Positions 54,259-56,163 of a DNA stretch of 56,163 nt are shown piece by piece (the first letter of the stretch is position 1; every line of letters starts with the position of its first letter). Under the pieces are notes generated by a model, which did no database searches, was not told the DNA's origin, and worked only from the letters and a program-made list of their open reading frames with translations. The position numbers and the translations under genes are program-made. The stretch lies in NCBI RefSeq assembly GCF_016841685.1, contig NZ_JAENYR010000018.1, positions 1 to 56,163 on the forward strand, read 5' to 3'. The DNA comes from Thiohalomonas denitrificans (GTDB taxonomy: Bacteria > Pseudomonadota > Gammaproteobacteria > Thiohalomonadales > Thiohalomonadaceae).

Positions 54259-55368
54259 TCAACGCAACGGGACTCCGGATTGCACGCGGAAGATGACGGC
54301 GGCAGCACCAAATAGGGAAGCGCCAATCACCGCCAGCGCCAACGTTTCGGGCCAAAGCACGCTCATGTCGGCGCCCTTGAGAAAGATTCCCAGGGTTATG
54401 GTCATGTAGTGACGCAAGGGGCTGGCCAGCGACAGCACCTGCAAGGGCTCGGGCATGCTTTCCACCGGAACCAGCGTCCCGGAAAGGAACATCAGCGGGA
54501 CCAGTCCGAAAAAAGAGAGCAGCAGCGCCTGCTGCAGGGTCTTGCAGATGGTCGCTACCAGCACGCCGATCCCGATGGCGCTGACGAGAAACAGCGCGCT
54601 CAGGGCGATGAACAGGAACAGACTGCCACGAAGCGGCACGTCGAACCCGCGGACGATGAGCAAGCTGGGAAAGATCGACAGCAGCCCCATAAGGAGGGTC
54701 GGCAGGGTCTTGGCGAGGAACAGCTCACCGGTGCGGATCGGCGTCACCCGGAGCTGTTCGATGGTGCCCACCTCCTTCTCCCTCACGATCGAGGCGGCCG
54801 GATGGATTACCCCGACCATCAGGGCCGCCAGGGCAATCATGGAGAGCACCACGAACGGCGTGAAGCTCTGGCGCGGGTTGTACCAGATGCGAAGAACAGG
54901 GGTCACCTGCATGGGCGGCGCGGCCCCCTGGGTTATTCGCTTCTGAAAGGCATGGATAATACGCTCGGCGTAGCCCCTGACGGTGGAGGCAACATTGGAG
55001 TTGGAGCCGTCCAGCAGGATCTGGACGCTGGCCGCCGTATTGCGCCGGATGTCAGCACCGAACCCCTTGGGGACGATCAGCACGATGCGGGCGCGCCCTG
55101 ATTCGAGCCAGTCGCCGGCGGTCGCCACGCTCCGCGGCTGCCCGACGGCACGAAACGCCTCCGTGGTGGTGAACTGCTGAATGAGCGTACGGCTCATCAC
55201 CGTGCGATCGAGGTCGAGCACCGCGAGAGGCAGATCTTTGACGTCAAAAGAGAGCGCGAAGGCGCAGATGATCACTTCGGCCGTGTAGAGCCAAAGGATG
55301 AGCAGCAGGATCACCCGGTCACGAAAGAACTGGATCAACTCCTTGAGCAGCAGGCTCGCAAAACGCAT
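54259..55368 (-). CDS. ABC-2 permease (YbhR/YhhJ-like)
   Basis: A 369-residue ABC-2 type permease. One N-terminal helix (ILLLILWLYTAEVIICAF) is followed by a ~140-residue periplasmic region and five helices with the REKEVGTIEQLRVTPI cytoplasmic motif. The ATG at 55368 overlaps the stop of the upstream permease. With that gene it forms the paired permeases of a YbhF-R-S-type exporter, whose ATPase should lie beyond the window edge. Confidence 0.88.
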   Translation of the reverse strand: MRFASLLLKELIQFFRDRVILLLILWLYTAEVIICAFALSFDVKDLPLAVLDLDRTVMSRTLIQQFTTTEAFRAVGQPRSVATAGDWLESGRARIVLIVPKGFGADIRRNTAASVQILLDGSNSNVASTVRGYAERIIHAFQKRITQGAAPPMQVTPVLRIWYNPRQSFTPFVVLSMIALAALMVGVIHPAASIVREKEVGTIEQLRVTPIRTGELFLAKTLPTLLMGLLSIFPSLLIVRGFDVPLRGSLFLFIALSALFLVSAIGIGVLVATICKTLQQALLLSFFGLVPLMFLSGTLVPVESMPEPLQVLSLASPLRHYMTITLGIFLKGADMSVLWPETLALAVIGASLFGAAAVIFRVQSGVPLR

Positions 55369-56163
55369 CAGGCCACCTTCTTTTTCAGGCGCCATGCCGC
55401 CAGGGCGAAGACCGCCAGCGTGTAGGCCGCCAGCAGTGCCGTGTTGAACCACAACACGCCGATGCCCGCGCCCTTGAGGCTCACGCCCCGGGAGAGCACC
55501 ACGAAGTACCGGGCCGGGAACAGCGCAGTGTAGAGTTCAAACACATAGGGCATGGTGAAGATGGGAAACAGGAATCCCGAAAAAAGAAACGACGGCATCA
55601 GCGTGAAGATGAGGGCCAGCAGCACAGCGGAGAGTTGGGTGCGGGTCACCGTGGAGATCAGCAGGCCGATGCCGACGGTACAGAAGACGTAGATCAGTGC
55701 CGTGGCAAGCAGGAAGCTCGCCGCCCCCTCCAGCGGCACCCGGAACCAGAAATAGCCGGCCAACATCACCAGGCCGATCTGGAAGAAGGCGATTAGGCCA
55801 TACGGGATCAGCTTGCCGATGATGAACTCGGCCGAGGTCAGGGGCGAGGCGTAGATCTGCTGGACCGTTCCCCGCTCCTTCTCGCGCACAATGGCCAGCG
55901 TGGTCAGCAGCGGCGGGAATGCCATCAGGATGACCGCATAGAGCCCCGGGACGATGGTGTTCACGCTGCGCAGCGACGGGTTGTACCAGACCCGCACCTC
56001 GGCGCGGACGGTGCGGGGCGATGGCGTCGCGCCGAAGGCGGCGAGGATGCTTTGGGCGTAATTGGCCACCACCAGCGCCGTTGCCGAATAGGTGCCGTCT
56101 ACCAGCACCTGTACTTCGGCGGGTGCCGGCCGCATCAGCCGGCGCCGGAAGGCCGGGGGGAGC
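55368..56163 (-). CDS. ABC-2 permease (YbhS-like), cut by the window edge
   Basis: The C-terminal ~264 residues of a second ABC-2 permease. The frame is open to the window end, so the start lies beyond 56163. The visible part includes VQVLVDGTYS, the REKERGTVQQIYASPL cytoplasmic motif and about five membrane segments. It is paired with the downstream permease by a 1-base overlap. Confidence 0.88.
   Translation of the reverse strand, partial: LPPAFRRRLMRPAPAEVQVLVDGTYSATALVVANYAQSILAAFGATPSPRTVRAEVRVWYNPSLRSVNTIVPGLYAVILMAFPPLLTTLAIVREKERGTVQQIYASPLTSAEFIIGKLIPYGLIAFFQIGLVMLAGYFWFRVPLEGAASFLLATALIYVFCTVGIGLLISTVTRTQLSAVLLALIFTLMPSFLFSGFLFPIFTMPYVFELYTALFPARYFVVLSRGVSLKGAGIGVLWFNTALLAAYTLAVFALAAWRLKKKVA

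Overview
The window looks like a chromosomal segment of a gammaproteobacterium, moderately GC-rich by eye. The evidence is the miaB - phoH(ybeZ) - ybeY - corC - lnt run, a DUF1451 zinc-ribbon protein, MazG and a YbhF/R/S-type exporter. Redox proteins with CxxC motifs and a periplasmic MBL-fold hydrolase would suit a Chromatiales-like or sulfur-oxidising relative, but that placement is an inference. No rRNA, tRNA, CRISPR array, phage gene or transposase gene was recognised.

Region 1 (1-3950) holds a tandem heptamer repeat, a family 2 glycosyltransferase, a membrane-anchored thioredoxin-like protein, a two-domain polyphosphate:AMP phosphotransferase and a small lipoprotein with a clear terminator.

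Region 2 (about 4000-28000) is the centrepiece: an aryl polyene (APE) plus dialkylresorcinol (DAR) pigment locus, i.e. a flexirubin/arcuflavin-like system. The left arm, on the minus strand from 14751 down to 4009, has an acyl carrier protein, a COG4648 membrane protein, an aryl-AMP ligase, two hotdog dehydratases, a lysophospholipid-type acyltransferase, a LolA-like carrier, an MMPL exporter, a ketosynthase with its chain-length-factor partner, a ketoreductase and a glycosyltransferase. The right arm has a plus-strand operon, darA - darB - small unknown - BtrH-like acyltransferase (16974-20490). This converges on a minus-strand operon with a second acyl carrier protein, a second ketosynthase, a second chain-length-factor-like protein and an ABC exporter (24950-20531). 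An alpha/beta hydrolase and an O-methyltransferase-like gene lie just outside. The proposed logic is that one arm builds an ACP-bound aryl polyene, the Dar proteins build a resorcinol, and the BtrH-like enzyme joins them as an ester before export to the outer membrane.

Region 3 (28000-34000) holds an alpha/beta hydrolase with a repetitive C-terminal domain, a Cys-rich small protein overlapping a Sel1-repeat protein, and a 905-residue protein that appears to fuse an LspA-like membrane domain to a class III cyclase-like domain. Region 4 (34100-49500) is mostly housekeeping: an ammonium transporter behind a candidate sigma-54 promoter, the miaB-lnt run, mazG, a patatin, thioredoxin-fold proteins, an MBL hydrolase, and an NfeD-SPFH pair. 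Region 5 (49500-56163) holds an FtsH paralogue, a kinase-like protein, a broken GGDEF gene and two ABC-2 permeases, the last cut by the window edge.

Two families of short non-autonomous inverted-repeat elements are scattered through the window, four copies each. Family 1 is 165-263 bp with CAGGG ends, and three copies have direct repeats of about 9-10 bp. Family 2 has CCTGTCGGA-type ends, often next to CTAG. They occupy most of the longer intergenic gaps. Two family 2 copies sit inside the pigment operon, where they supply a stop codon and reshape both ends of the LolA-like gene.
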